A stretch of DNA of 64,000 nt from positions 124,001-188,000 of the forward strand of contig NZ_FTPP01000002.1 of assembly GCF_900156345.1 (NCBI RefSeq), written 5' to 3'. Below are positions 43,396 to 52,900 of this stretch, piece by piece. Numbering within the stretch: position 1 is the first letter of the stretch; the number at the start of each line of letters is the position of its first letter. The position numbers were made by a program, and so were the translations under genes. Source of the DNA: Pontibacter indicus (GTDB lineage: Bacteria; Bacteroidota; Bacteroidia; Cytophagales; Hymenobacteraceae). The notes under the pieces were generated by a model. It was given only the letters and a program-made list of their open reading frames with translations. It was not told the DNA's origin and searched no databases.

Positions 43396-45894
43396 ATGAA
43401 AAAAATCTATTCACTTCTGTTCGCACTCCTGGCAGTCACACAGGTGGCACTGGCCCAAAGCGGCAGTGTGCGAGGCCGTGTGCTCGGGGCCGATACCAGG
43501 GAGCCCCTGACAGGTGCCACCGTCCTGCTCGAAGGAACCACCAAAGGCGCCTCGACCGACGCTGCCGGCGAGTTCAGCATCATGGACGTACCGGCCGGCA
43601 CTTACAACATGCGCATTTCCTATGTGGGCTATACCTTCCCGAGGCAGTCCATCACGGTGACCTCCGGCGGCACCACCGACATCGGCACGGTGTCCATGAA
43701 CACGACTCAGGTGGTAGGTGAGGAAATTGTGGTAACGGCTTCCCGTCGTCCGGAGAAGCTCACCGAGGCGCCTGCCGCCATCAGTGTGATCTCGTCGCGC
43801 GACCTGACTGAGCTGCCTTCTTTCAACGTGGGCGAGTTGCTCAACAAGGTGCAGGGCGTGGAAGTGGTGCGCTCGGGTGTGGCCGGTATCGGTATCAATG
43901 CCCGCGGTTTCAACAATGCCTTCAACGTGAAGATGTTCCAGCTTACTGACGGCCGCAACTCCATGCTGCCCGGTGGTACAGGACTTCCGGCCGGTGTTTA
44001 CAACACGGTGATTAAGGAAGACATTGAGCGTGTGGAAGTGATCCTAGGTCCGTCTTCGGCGCTTTACGGCCCGAACGCGCACAACGGTATCATCAACACC
44101 ATCACCAAAGACCCACGCCGCCATCCGGGCACTACTGTTACGATCGGTGCCGGTAATCAAAGCGTGCTCACGGCCCGCGCCCGTCATGCCGGTGTGATCA
44201 GCAGCAAATTTGCCTACAAAGTGAACGCCGAGTACACTGAGGGCAAGGATTTTGAATTCATCGACACCGTGTATACCGCGCTGGGCCCTAAGCCTGAGTA
44301 TGACGTGGATTTCGGCTTCAACTTTAAGCGTGCCAGCGCTGCTGTCTATTATACTCCAAGACAAAACATGGACGTGATCCTGGATTACGGCATCGGACAG
44401 GGCTCTAACATCGGCGTGACCAACAACGGCCGCAACCAGATCGACGGCTGGACTTTCCAGTACCTGCACGGCCGCATCGTGACGCCGCGCATCTTCGCGC
44501 AGGTATACAACACCTGGAACGACGCCGGCGACACTTACCAGATCAACGCCCGCACGACCAACTACCATACCATCCGCGCCATGGGACAGTCGCATGAAGT
44601 GGCGCATGAAAAATCGAAGACAGGCGCTGCCAGAGGAGCTTTCTACCCGAATTCACCTGCCGTTGCTTTCCCGGGCTTCATCGACAAGAGCCACCGTCTG
44701 AACGGGGAGGTGCAGTACAACAATAGCTACGGTGGTTTTGACGTGATCACGGGCCTGAGCTTCCAGCGCGATGTGGCGTACAGCCGCCAGACTTACCTCG
44801 ATGACCGCAACGGAGACATCATCCTGAACCAGTACGGCGCTGTGGCGCAGATCGAGCGTGGCCTGGGTGAGCGTGTTCGCGCCGTGGTAGGCGCCCGCCT
44901 CGACCGCCACGACAACTACGGCACGCAGTTCAGCCCGAAAGCTGCCCTGACGCTGAATGCCCTAGCCGGTACTTTCAGAGCAACCTACGGACGCGCCTAT
45001 GCCGCTCCTTCTATCCAGTTCCAGGAGTTTTACCTGAACAACGGCGCTCTGGCCATTCTGGGTAGCGGCGCCGGCCTGACCATACAGAACACCGAGACAG
45101 GTGCCATCCGCGAGATCCCGAAACTGGAGCCAGAGCGTGTGCAGACCTTCGAGTTGGGTTACAAAGGTACGCCAACCGAGAAATTTTATGTAGACCTGAG
45201 CACCTGGTACTCTATGTCCGAGGACTTTATCTCGCCGCTGACAGGTGTTACGCCGCTTATGGGCAAAGAGAAGGTGATTCGCAAAGGCAGCGAGGATGTA
45301 ACGGAGGCCGCTTCGAACGCTCTCAACTACTACCTGACTTACCTGAACTATGGCAACGTGAACTCCTGGGGTACGGACCTTGGCCTGAACTATTACCTGA
45401 ACAACAACTTCAGCATCGGCGCCAAGTACTCCTACTTCAATTCCGACATCACGGACCGCGACAACCTGGACAACGACGCGAACGGCGATGGTAAAGTTTC
45501 TAATGTGGAGAGCAGCCTGAACGCTCCGAAGCACCGCTACAACTTCAACTTCACAGCCCGCGACCTGTTCAACAACAAGTTCTTTGGCTCTGTGAACGTG
45601 CGCATCCTGCCTGAGTACGACTTCTACTCTGGTTCGCAGGTGGCAGCTAAAGAGAACGAAAACAAGCGCGTAGCACCGCTTCTTTATAACTATGGCCCGC
45701 TGGGCGGCTTCACTTCGGTGGATCTGAGCGCCGGCTATAAATTCACACAGATGATTACACTGGGTGCCAGCGTAACCAACCTGTTCGACACAGAGCAGCG
45801 TGAGTTTGTGGGTTCACCGATCATTGGCCGTCTGTACTCAGCTGAACTGCGCTTCGACTTCGGAGGCGGCAAGAAGAAAAATGATGTTAGGTAG
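43396..45894 (+). CDS. TonB-dependent outer-membrane receptor
   Basis: The 832-residue protein has a signal peptide (to about 21), a carboxypeptidase-regulatory-like domain at about 23-110 (GSVRGRVLGADTREPLTGATVLLEGTTKGASTDAAGEF), a plug at about 120-235 (EEIVVTASRRPEKLTEAPAAISVISSRDL, GPSSALYGPNAHNGIINTITK) and a C-terminal beta barrel. No SusD-like partner gene accompanies it. It carries an unknown ligand across the outer membrane using TonB energy. It is probably in the operon of the symporter and hydrolase. A terminator follows. Confidence 0.94.
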   Translation: MKKIYSLLFALLAVTQVALAQSGSVRGRVLGADTREPLTGATVLLEGTTKGASTDAAGEFSIMDVPAGTYNMRISYVGYTFPRQSITVTSGGTTDIGTVSMNTTQVVGEEIVVTASRRPEKLTEAPAAISVISSRDLTELPSFNVGELLNKVQGVEVVRSGVAGIGINARGFNNAFNVKMFQLTDGRNSMLPGGTGLPAGVYNTVIKEDIERVEVILGPSSALYGPNAHNGIINTITKDPRRHPGTTVTIGAGNQSVLTARARHAGVISSKFAYKVNAEYTEGKDFEFIDTVYTALGPKPEYDVDFGFNFKRASAAVYYTPRQNMDVILDYGIGQGSNIGVTNNGRNQIDGWTFQYLHGRIVTPRIFAQVYNTWNDAGDTYQINARTTNYHTIRAMGQSHEVAHEKSKTGAARGAFYPNSPAVAFPGFIDKSHRLNGEVQYNNSYGGFDVITGLSFQRDVAYSRQTYLDDRNGDIILNQYGAVAQIERGLGERVRAVVGARLDRHDNYGTQFSPKAALTLNALAGTFRATYGRAYAAPSIQFQEFYLNNGALAILGSGAGLTIQNTETGAIREIPKLEPERVQTFELGYKGTPTEKFYVDLSTWYSMSEDFISPLTGVTPLMGKEKVIRKGSEDVTEAASNALNYYLTYLNYGNVNSWGTDLGLNYYLNNNFSIGAKYSYFNSDITDRDNLDNDANGDGKVSNVESSLNAPKHRYNFNFTARDLFNNKFFGSVNVRILPEYDFYSGSQVAAKENENKRVAPLLYNYGPLGGFTSVDLSAGYKFTQMITLGASVTNLFDTEQREFVGSPIIGRLYSAELRFDFGGGKKKNDVR

Positions 45895-45912
45895 ATTAGA
45901 GTAAGGTGAAGG

Positions 45913-45944
45913 CAGGGCGCCCCGCAAGGGCGCTCTGTTTTTTT
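45913..45944 (+). terminator. Terminator after the TonB receptor
   Basis: CAGGGCGCCC (45913-45922) pairs with GGGCGCTCTG (45928-45937), one G-U pair, 5-nt loop, then seven T. It separates the receptor from the dehydrogenase gene that starts 31 bp later. Confidence 0.88.
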
Positions 45945-45974
45945 GCCTTATATTTTCAATTACATTTTTTACAC

Positions 45975-46742
45975 ATGAAGAACGCAATCATTACAGGCGG
46001 CACAAGTGGCATTGGCTTAGGTATAGCCCGGCTTTTTGCTGCCCAAGGGTATAATCTGCTCCTGAACGGCCTGGAGAAAAACGGACAGGAAATTGCCGAT
46101 GACTTGGCGCAGGAGCACCAGGTAAAAGTCTTGTTTTCGTCGGCCAACATGCAGCAGCCGGAGCAGATCCGGGAAATGGTGCGGCAGGCCGAGCAGGCGT
46201 TTGGCCAGGTGGATGTGCTTATCAACAACGCAGGTATACAGTATGTCGCGCCGGTCGATGAGTTTCCGGAAGACCGCTGGGACGCCATCATCGCCATCAA
46301 CCTATCGGCTACTTTCCATGCCTCTAAAGCAGTGTGGCCAGGTATGAAGGCACGTGGTTTCGGACGGATCATCAACATTGCCTCGGCACATGCGCTGCGT
46401 GCCTCCGAGTTTAAAGTAGCCTATGTGGCCGCCAAACACGGTGTGGCAGGTATAACGAAGGTACTGGCATTGGAGGGCGCTCCGCACGGCATTACGTGCA
46501 ACGCCATTTGTCCCGGCTATGTACGCACGCCGCTGGTAGAAGCCCAGATCGCCGACCAGGCGCGTGCGCATCAGATGTCAGAAACGGAAGTAATTGAGAA
46601 AGTGATGCTCAAAAAGCAGCCCATCAAGCAGTTTGTGGAAGTCGATGCCCTCGGCAACCTGGCGCTATACCTGGCCTCTGACTCGGCTGCGCAGCTGACA
46701 GGCACCATGCTCCCGGTGGATGGCGGCTGGTCTGCTCAATAA
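45975..46742 (+). CDS. 3-Hydroxybutyrate dehydrogenase-like short-chain dehydrogenase
   Basis: The 255-residue protein has the NAD-binding TGGTSGIGLG (7-16), NNAG (85-88), and the catalytic Ser137 / Tyr150 / Lys154 in NIASAHALRASEFKVAYVAAKHG. The segment with ITCNAICPGYVRTPLVEAQI and the end LTGTMLPVDGGWSAQ are characteristic of D-3-hydroxybutyrate dehydrogenases, which convert 3-hydroxybutyrate to acetoacetate. ATG at 45975 gives the family length; the frame runs further upstream through the terminator. A strong terminator lies just before it, so it may have its own promoter or depend on read-through. Confidence 0.88.
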   Translation: MKNAIITGGTSGIGLGIARLFAAQGYNLLLNGLEKNGQEIADDLAQEHQVKVLFSSANMQQPEQIREMVRQAEQAFGQVDVLINNAGIQYVAPVDEFPEDRWDAIIAINLSATFHASKAVWPGMKARGFGRIINIASAHALRASEFKVAYVAAKHGVAGITKVLALEGAPHGITCNAICPGYVRTPLVEAQIADQARAHQMSETEVIEKVMLKKQPIKQFVEVDALGNLALYLASDSAAQLTGTMLPVDGGWSAQ

Positions 46743-46870
46743 GTACTGGCTATACCTTCTCAAGGCTGCTATACCTCATAGTAGACCATAACCAGCTCAA
46801 AGCAAAGGTCATCTGCAAGACGCAACCCACGCCTGATTCAGGAGATCCCGATCTTACGCTGACCACAAAC

Positions 46871-46906
46871 AAAAGCCCCGGCACTCCTGTGAGCGCCGGG
46901 GCTTTT
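46871..46906. terminator. Bidirectional terminator
   Basis: AAAAGCCCCGGC (46871-46882) pairs perfectly with GCCGGGGCTTTT (46895-46906), loop of 12. It separates the converging dehydrogenase and OmpA genes. Confidence 0.88.
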
Positions 46907-46923
46907 GCTTTAACCTTAATTTA

Positions 46924-48918
46924 TTACTTGCCGATGATCTTGAACTCAGTACGGCGGTTCACCTGGTGATCTTCTTCGGAGCATTCTACGAAGTCGGCGC
47001 ACTTGTTACGCAGCCTGGTTTCGCCGTAGCCTTTGGCCACCAATCGCTTGCGGTCTATACCTTTCGACACGATGTAGTCCACAGCAGCCTGGGCTCTTCG
47101 CTCTGACAGATCCTGGTTGTACTTGCGTGTCTGGCGGCTGTCGGTGTGTGAGCTCAGCTCGATGCGGATCGTTGGGTTAGCCTTCAGGATACGCACCAGT
47201 TTGTCGAGTTCGATGGCTGCATCCGGACGGATATCATGCTTGTCGAGGTCGTAGAAGATGTTCTCCAGTACGATCGGTACGTTTGGCGTGTCGCGGTACA
47301 TGATCATTTCTACCAGCAGCGAGTCTATGCTGAAGCGGCAATCCGGCGTGAAGAGGATCGTCTGTGTCAGGTAGCCTTTCTTGCTGCCCCGGATGGTGTA
47401 CTGCATGCCCGCCTCTACTTTGTAGTTGAAATTACCGGTCGAGTCAGAGTGTGTTTCCACCATCGAGCCTACGTTTTCTTCAAACAGCTGCAGCAGCACA
47501 TTGTCTACCATCACACGCTTCTTGATGTGCGTTCCGGGCTGGTCCACCATTTCGTAGGTCTGACCCACCAGCGTACACTCCACGTTCACCTCTCTGAATT
47601 TGTAGATGTTGTCGTAGCCTGATTCGCTCGTTCTGCCGGATGACAGCCAGCCTTTCGTGCCCGAGCTGTCTACGACTATACCTAAGTCGTCGCGCGAGGT
47701 GTTGAGCGGATACATCAGGTTCTGTACGCGTGTCCAGCTGCCGTGCTCGCCTTCTGCCCTGAAAATATCGAGGCCGCCAAGGCCTACGTGCCCGTCAGAT
47801 GAGAAGTAGAGTTTGCCATCGGCGCCAATGCTTGGGAAGCTTTCGCGGCCGCTCGTGTTGATCACATCACCTGCGTTAATAGGCTCTCCCCAGCTGCCGT
47901 CGGGTTGGCGCTCGCTGTAATAGATGTCTGTTTCGCCCTTTCCTCCCGGCATATCCGACACAAAGTAAAGGAGCTTGCCGTCAGGCGTAATGGCTGGGTG
48001 ACCAACCGAGTACTCCTGTGGCTTGTTATACTTAAACGGCTTCACATCGACCCACTCGGTGCCATTGCGACGTGCCATGAAGATCTCGTGGCGGTTGATG
48101 TTACCGGTTCCTTTCCCATCGCCTCTGTTCACCCAGCTGGTCGGGTCTGTGTTCACTCTGGCCTGGCTGCGCTTCACACTGTTGGTGCGCGTAAAGTATA
48201 GCGTGTTTTCCTTCGGCAGGAACGAGGCTGGTCCGTTGTGGAAGTCCGTGTTGATCTCCTGGCTGAGCGGGCTCGGCTCGCTCCAGGTAGAGTCCTCTTC
48301 CATGCTGGCGTAGTAGAGCTGCACAAAACCGTTGCCTGTCCAGTTGAAGCGCTCCTTTTTCTTGTTTTCATCGGTGGGCAGCCTGTCCGAAGAAAACACC
48401 ATGTCGCCATTCGGCAGTTGAATAGGGCTAAAGTCAACGCCAGTGGAGTTCAGCTTGTCCTCTACAGCAATCTCGTATGAGAGCGGCCTGCTGGTCCAGA
48501 AAATAGCGGAGTCGCAGGAGGCGGCTTTCTCCATGGCCATGTTGGCTTGCTCTGGCACGCGGCGGGCGTAGCTGGTGTACAGCTCTTTTGCCTTCTCGTA
48601 GTTGCCGTTGCGCTTGGCTGCCTCGGCGTAGTGATAAATGCTGGCCGGTGCCACTGTCTCGAAGCCGGCTGCCTGGGCATACCAGAACTCGGCCTCCTTG
48701 CTGTTATTCATCAGGCGGTAGCTGTCGGCAATGCGCTCGAGCAGGTATACGTCCGGCTCTTTGCGCTCCATCAGCTTTTTATAGGCATCCAGTGCCAGGG
48801 CGTACTCAAAGCTGTTGAAGTACTTGTCGGCCTCCTTCATCTCTTTTTTCTGCGCCGCAAGGGGCTGCGTGCATAGGGTTGCCAGAAGAATCAGTAGGTA
48901 TAGGAATCGTAATCTCAT
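46924..48918 (-). CDS. OmpA-family protein with TPR and beta-propeller (PorE-like)
   Basis: The 664-residue protein has a signal peptide ending LAA-Q, TPR-like helices at about 25-125 (KEADKYFNSFEYALALDAYKKL), WD40/PD40-type propeller blades at about 150-440 (NGDMVFSSDRLPTDENKK, ADGKLYFSSDGHVGLGGLDIFRAE), a carboxypeptidase-like middle, and a C-terminal OmpA peptidoglycan-binding domain (FYDLDKHDIRPDAAIELDKL, SSHTDSRQTRKYNQDLSERRA). The order matches PorE-type T9SS accessory proteins that tie the outer-membrane machine to peptidoglycan. It is the last gene of a T9SS adhesin operon, 19 bp after PorP/SprF. Confidence 0.9.
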   Translation of the reverse strand: MRLRFLYLLILLATLCTQPLAAQKKEMKEADKYFNSFEYALALDAYKKLMERKEPDVYLLERIADSYRLMNNSKEAEFWYAQAAGFETVAPASIYHYAEAAKRNGNYEKAKELYTSYARRVPEQANMAMEKAASCDSAIFWTSRPLSYEIAVEDKLNSTGVDFSPIQLPNGDMVFSSDRLPTDENKKKERFNWTGNGFVQLYYASMEEDSTWSEPSPLSQEINTDFHNGPASFLPKENTLYFTRTNSVKRSQARVNTDPTSWVNRGDGKGTGNINRHEIFMARRNGTEWVDVKPFKYNKPQEYSVGHPAITPDGKLLYFVSDMPGGKGETDIYYSERQPDGSWGEPINAGDVINTSGRESFPSIGADGKLYFSSDGHVGLGGLDIFRAEGEHGSWTRVQNLMYPLNTSRDDLGIVVDSSGTKGWLSSGRTSESGYDNIYKFREVNVECTLVGQTYEMVDQPGTHIKKRVMVDNVLLQLFEENVGSMVETHSDSTGNFNYKVEAGMQYTIRGSKKGYLTQTILFTPDCRFSIDSLLVEMIMYRDTPNVPIVLENIFYDLDKHDIRPDAAIELDKLVRILKANPTIRIELSSHTDSRQTRKYNQDLSERRAQAAVDYIVSKGIDRKRLVAKGYGETRLRNKCADFVECSEEDHQVNRRTEFKIIGK

Positions 48919-48937
48919 GTCTGCTTTCCGGGTGGGT

Positions 48938-49891
48938 TTAGAAATAACGAGGGGTCAGCATTCGGTTGTCCTGCTTCTTGAAGAAAGAGTAACCCAATGA
49001 AATTTCGTGGCTGGCGTGCTGGCGCAGCGAGTTGAGGCTCACGTCGTACGAATAGCCCAGTCGCAGCTTAGGCGTTACGTACAGCTGCGCGATGGCGGCC
49101 CAGGCGTTACGCTTGTCCAGTTCATACTCGTCGGAGTAGTTGCTGTGCACTTTCACGGCCGTGCGGTATGAGCCTCCGAGCCAGATGCGTTCCCCCAGCA
49201 GGAAAAAGGCGTTCAGGTCCAGGCTGGTCGGGCTGTTAAAGTCCTCCTTTACCAAAAAGCTCGGCTTGAAAATCAGCGTTGAGGAAAGGTCCATGACATA
49301 GCCCGCTGAAAGAAAATAATGACGGTTCGGCATAGTGACCTCCAGGTTGTCGCCTCCCGTATTGATCAGGTTGGCTACCGAGAGCCCCGTGTAGAAACGC
49401 TCGGTGTTAAAGAAGGCACCAATTCTGAAATCAGGCATCATCTCCGAAACTCTGCCCGGATTGAGCGCCTGGTCAGGCCTGGTGTTGCCTGTGTTAAGCT
49501 TGCTGCCATCGAGCGTATACTGTGCCATACCTGCTGCAAAGCCGAGTGCCAGTTTGGCCGTTTCGCTCATACGCAGGCGCACCGCCAGGTTGGCGTGCAG
49601 CCCCATCTGGCGCTGCGCGCCCAGCTCGTCGTTCATGGCATTGAGGCCAAAACCTAGCAGCCCACTGCGCGAGGAACCGTCTACACTCAGGGTCTGCGTG
49701 GTGGGTGCGCCCTCTATACCTACCCACTGGCTGCGGTGGGTCAGGTTGGCGTTGATAATCTCTTTACTCCCCGCATAGGCCGGGTTGATGATCAGCTCGT
49801 TGAAGATGTACTGTGTATATTGTGGTGCCTGCTGCGCATAGCCTTCCCAGGACAGCAGCAGTAACACCAGAAGTACCCCTAATTTTCGCAT
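48938..49891 (-). CDS. PorP/SprF-family T9SS outer-membrane protein
   Basis: The protein has about 317 residues with a signal peptide (MRKLGVLLVLLLLSWEGYA-Q), then QAPQYTQYIFNELIINPAYAGSKE, the diagnostic PorP/SprF opening, and beta-barrel strands to the end (HEISLGYSFFKKQDNRMLTPRYF). ATG at 49891 is preferred to GTG at 49900. PorP/SprF proteins are needed for surface attachment or secretion of the large adhesin encoded beside them. This gene starts 26 bp after the giant 1398-residue protein and is presumably specific to it. Confidence 0.93.
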   Translation of the reverse strand: MRKLGVLLVLLLLSWEGYAQQAPQYTQYIFNELIINPAYAGSKEIINANLTHRSQWVGIEGAPTTQTLSVDGSSRSGLLGFGLNAMNDELGAQRQMGLHANLAVRLRMSETAKLALGFAAGMAQYTLDGSKLNTGNTRPDQALNPGRVSEMMPDFRIGAFFNTERFYTGLSVANLINTGGDNLEVTMPNRHYFLSAGYVMDLSSTLIFKPSFLVKEDFNSPTSLDLNAFFLLGERIWLGGSYRTAVKVHSNYSDEYELDKRNAWAAIAQLYVTPKLRLGYSYDVSLNSLRQHASHEISLGYSFFKKQDNRMLTPRYF

Positions 49892-49917
49892 GGTAATCAC
49901 TTAATTCGTTTGTTTTC

Positions 49918-52900
49918 TTATCGGACGATCATCACATAACCTTTGTAGGTCTTCTCAGAGCCATCGCACAGCGTGAGGCGGATCAGGTAGTAGTAAGTGC
50001 CCTCTGCCAGCTTGTCTCCGTTCCAGTTGTTCTGATAAGCTTTGCTCTTGTATACCTCGTTACCCCAACGGTTCACGACCACCACCTCGTTGTCCGGGTA
50101 GTTCGCCAGGTTTCCGATCATCCAGGTGTCGTTCTCCCCGTCGTTGTTCGGTGTAAACACGTTCGGCACTATGAGGTTGGCCTCGCGCAGACCAGGGTCC
50201 GAGACCATTGATACCGGGTCGCTCTTACACTCTCCGTTGTCGGCCACCACGGTGATCTCCCCTCTGTTGTTACCCTGCATTACTGTGATCACACTGGTAC
50301 CCTGGCCTGACAGGATCTCCCAGCCAGCTGGTACTTCCCAGGTAAATAAAGCGCCTGGGCTGTTAGACTCCAGCTCGAAAGTGGCGATGTCGGAGCAGGC
50401 CAGCGTGCGGTCCACGATGCGGCTGATGACAGGAAGCGGTCTTGCCGAAACTGCCAGTTTAGTGGCAGCGCTTCTGTCGCAGTCGTTCACGGCTTCCACA
50501 CTTATTTCTCCTGAGCCTGTGCCTATTTGCACGGTGATCTGCGTGCTGCCGTGCCCTGCAGTGATCGTCCAGCCAGTTGGCACCTTCCATGAGTAAGAGG
50601 ACGCGTTCGCAACCGGATCGATGGAATAGGTAGTGGTGCGGCTTGCGCATGTCAGTGTTTCGCCCTTGATAGCAGTAGGGGCAAGCGGAGGAGATGTTAC
50701 GACCTCTACCGTCAGCTTGGACTCGGCTGTGGTGCCGCAGGCATTTTTGGCGCTCACAAATACATCGCCTCTGCCTGTTATTTTCACTTTTATGCTGTTG
50801 GTACCTGCTCCTTCCAGTATTTCCCATCCAGTCGGCACTTTCCAAAGGTATGTCTCGGCACCGCTAATGGCAGGTATAGAGTAAACCGCGTCGGTTCTGC
50901 CCACACATGCCAGTTCCGGACCTTTGATGGCCTCCGGGTTCATGAGCGGACGCTGAGGCTCTGTCAGCAACTTAACGCTTTGGCTCTTTCCGCATGAGTT
51001 CACTGCCACTACTGTTACTTCACCGCCTGCTGTTCCGGCTGTCGCTTTGATCTGTGTAGTGCCTTGTCCGGATTCAATCTTCCAGCCTGCAGGCACCACC
51101 CACTCGTAGCTGGTAGCTGTTGGAACGGCTGCGATGCGGAAAGTAAGACCAGTGGCGTTGCCGCAGTAAGACTCGTTACCGCTGATGATGGCCGCTGGCG
51201 AAGGCGGAACGGACCCTACAGACTGTACCGTGAAGCCGGTAGCGGTGCTTCTGGTTCCGCAATTGTTCACGGTGGCCACTTTCACCTGACCCTGTGTTGC
51301 GCCAGCTTTTACGGTAACGCGTGTTGTGCCCTGGCCTTCTACGATCACCCAGTCGGCGCCCGGGAAGCTCCAGAAGTAAGAGCTTGCACCTGGTACTTCG
51401 GCTATCGAATACGTCTGGTTTAGACCGGCGCAGTACTGTGCATTTCCGGTTATAGGTCCTGCCTGCGGAGCTGGCACGTCCGGCACAGGTACCACGCGCA
51501 ATTTGGCAGGTACGCTGTTACCACAAGGGTTAGAAGCTGTTACGGTAATGTCACCAGCCAATGTACCCACTTTCACCTTGATCTCTGTCGTACCCTGACC
51601 TGATATAATTGTCCAGCCCGACGGCACGGCCCAGATGTACTCCAAGGTATGGTCAACTGGCTCCAGCACATACACGGCCTCACTTTGCCCTATACATACT
51701 TCGGCAGGACCTTTAATGGCAATTGGGGAGGCAGGCACGGTTGGGAATGGTCTTACGGCCTTTGTTGCCGGGCTGCTCTGACCGCACGAGTTCGTCGCAA
51801 TCACACTCACATTGCCTGACTGGCTTCCGATTGTCACTGTAATGCGGGTTGTGCCCTGTCCACTCACAATAGACCAGGTTGGAGGCAGCGTCCAGGTATA
51901 GCTTTGTGCACCGGCAACCGCGTCTATCTCATACACCGTGGTTTTGTCAGTACAACCAAACTCTACACCTTTTATAGCAACTGGAGCAGACGGTGCGCCG
52001 GTTGCAGTGGTTACGTCTTTTCGTGTGATGCCGCTTGCGCCGCATTCATTAAATGCCTGTACGCGCAGCTGGCCACCGCTGGCAGTCTCGCTCAGGGATA
52101 CGGTGATTTCATTTGTACCCTGGCCTGCCGTAATGGTCCAGCCATCTGGCACATACCAGGTATAGCCGGTGGCTCCTGGCACTGGTGCTACGGAGTACTT
52201 TGTACCGACACTGTTCTGGCAAACCGGGAAGGCGCCTGAGATGTCGCCTGGGTTAACAGGGGGACCTGGAACAGGCACGACATTGAAAGTGCGGGATGGG
52301 CTGGTTCCGCAGGCGTTTATACCTTTCACGGTCACAGTACCGCCTACGCCGTTCGGGTTGAAGACAACCGTGTTGGTTCCCTGACCGCTGATAATCGTCC
52401 ACTCAGTCGGGTACTCCCATACATACTCGGCTACATCGCCGCTGGCTGTCACACTGAACGTTACGCGATCTGTGGTCACGCAGAAAGGCAAGGTGCCTGA
52501 CCCGGAAATGTTGGATGGCTGGTTTGGGGCCTGCAGGTAAGGCTTCACCTCCAGCTCGGCTGCGTTCGGACTCACGCCACAGACGTTCTTAGCCTTTACC
52601 GTTACCTTGCCGCCTGATTCCCCAACCGTTACAGAAATCTGTGTGGTACCTTGTCCAGTCACAATCTTCCAACCTGCTGGTACTGTCCAGATGTAAGAAG
52701 TGGCATCCTTTACTGGTTCAATGGAGTAGGTCGCGCCTTCTCCGGCGCAGACACCTTCATTAGCCGTAATTGGCCCAGGTGTGGCAGGAGGGTCGGGGTA
52801 GTTATTTACTTTCAGACGGCTGGGGGGGCTGGCGCCGCAGCTATTGTTTACGGATACCTGTATAAAGGCCTCATCGTTACGATTCGTTGCCTCTACTGTG

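Noticed and set aside
45906..45974. N-terminal extension of the dehydrogenase
   Set aside because: It would read through a strong terminator, and the family starts at MKNAIITGG (45975).
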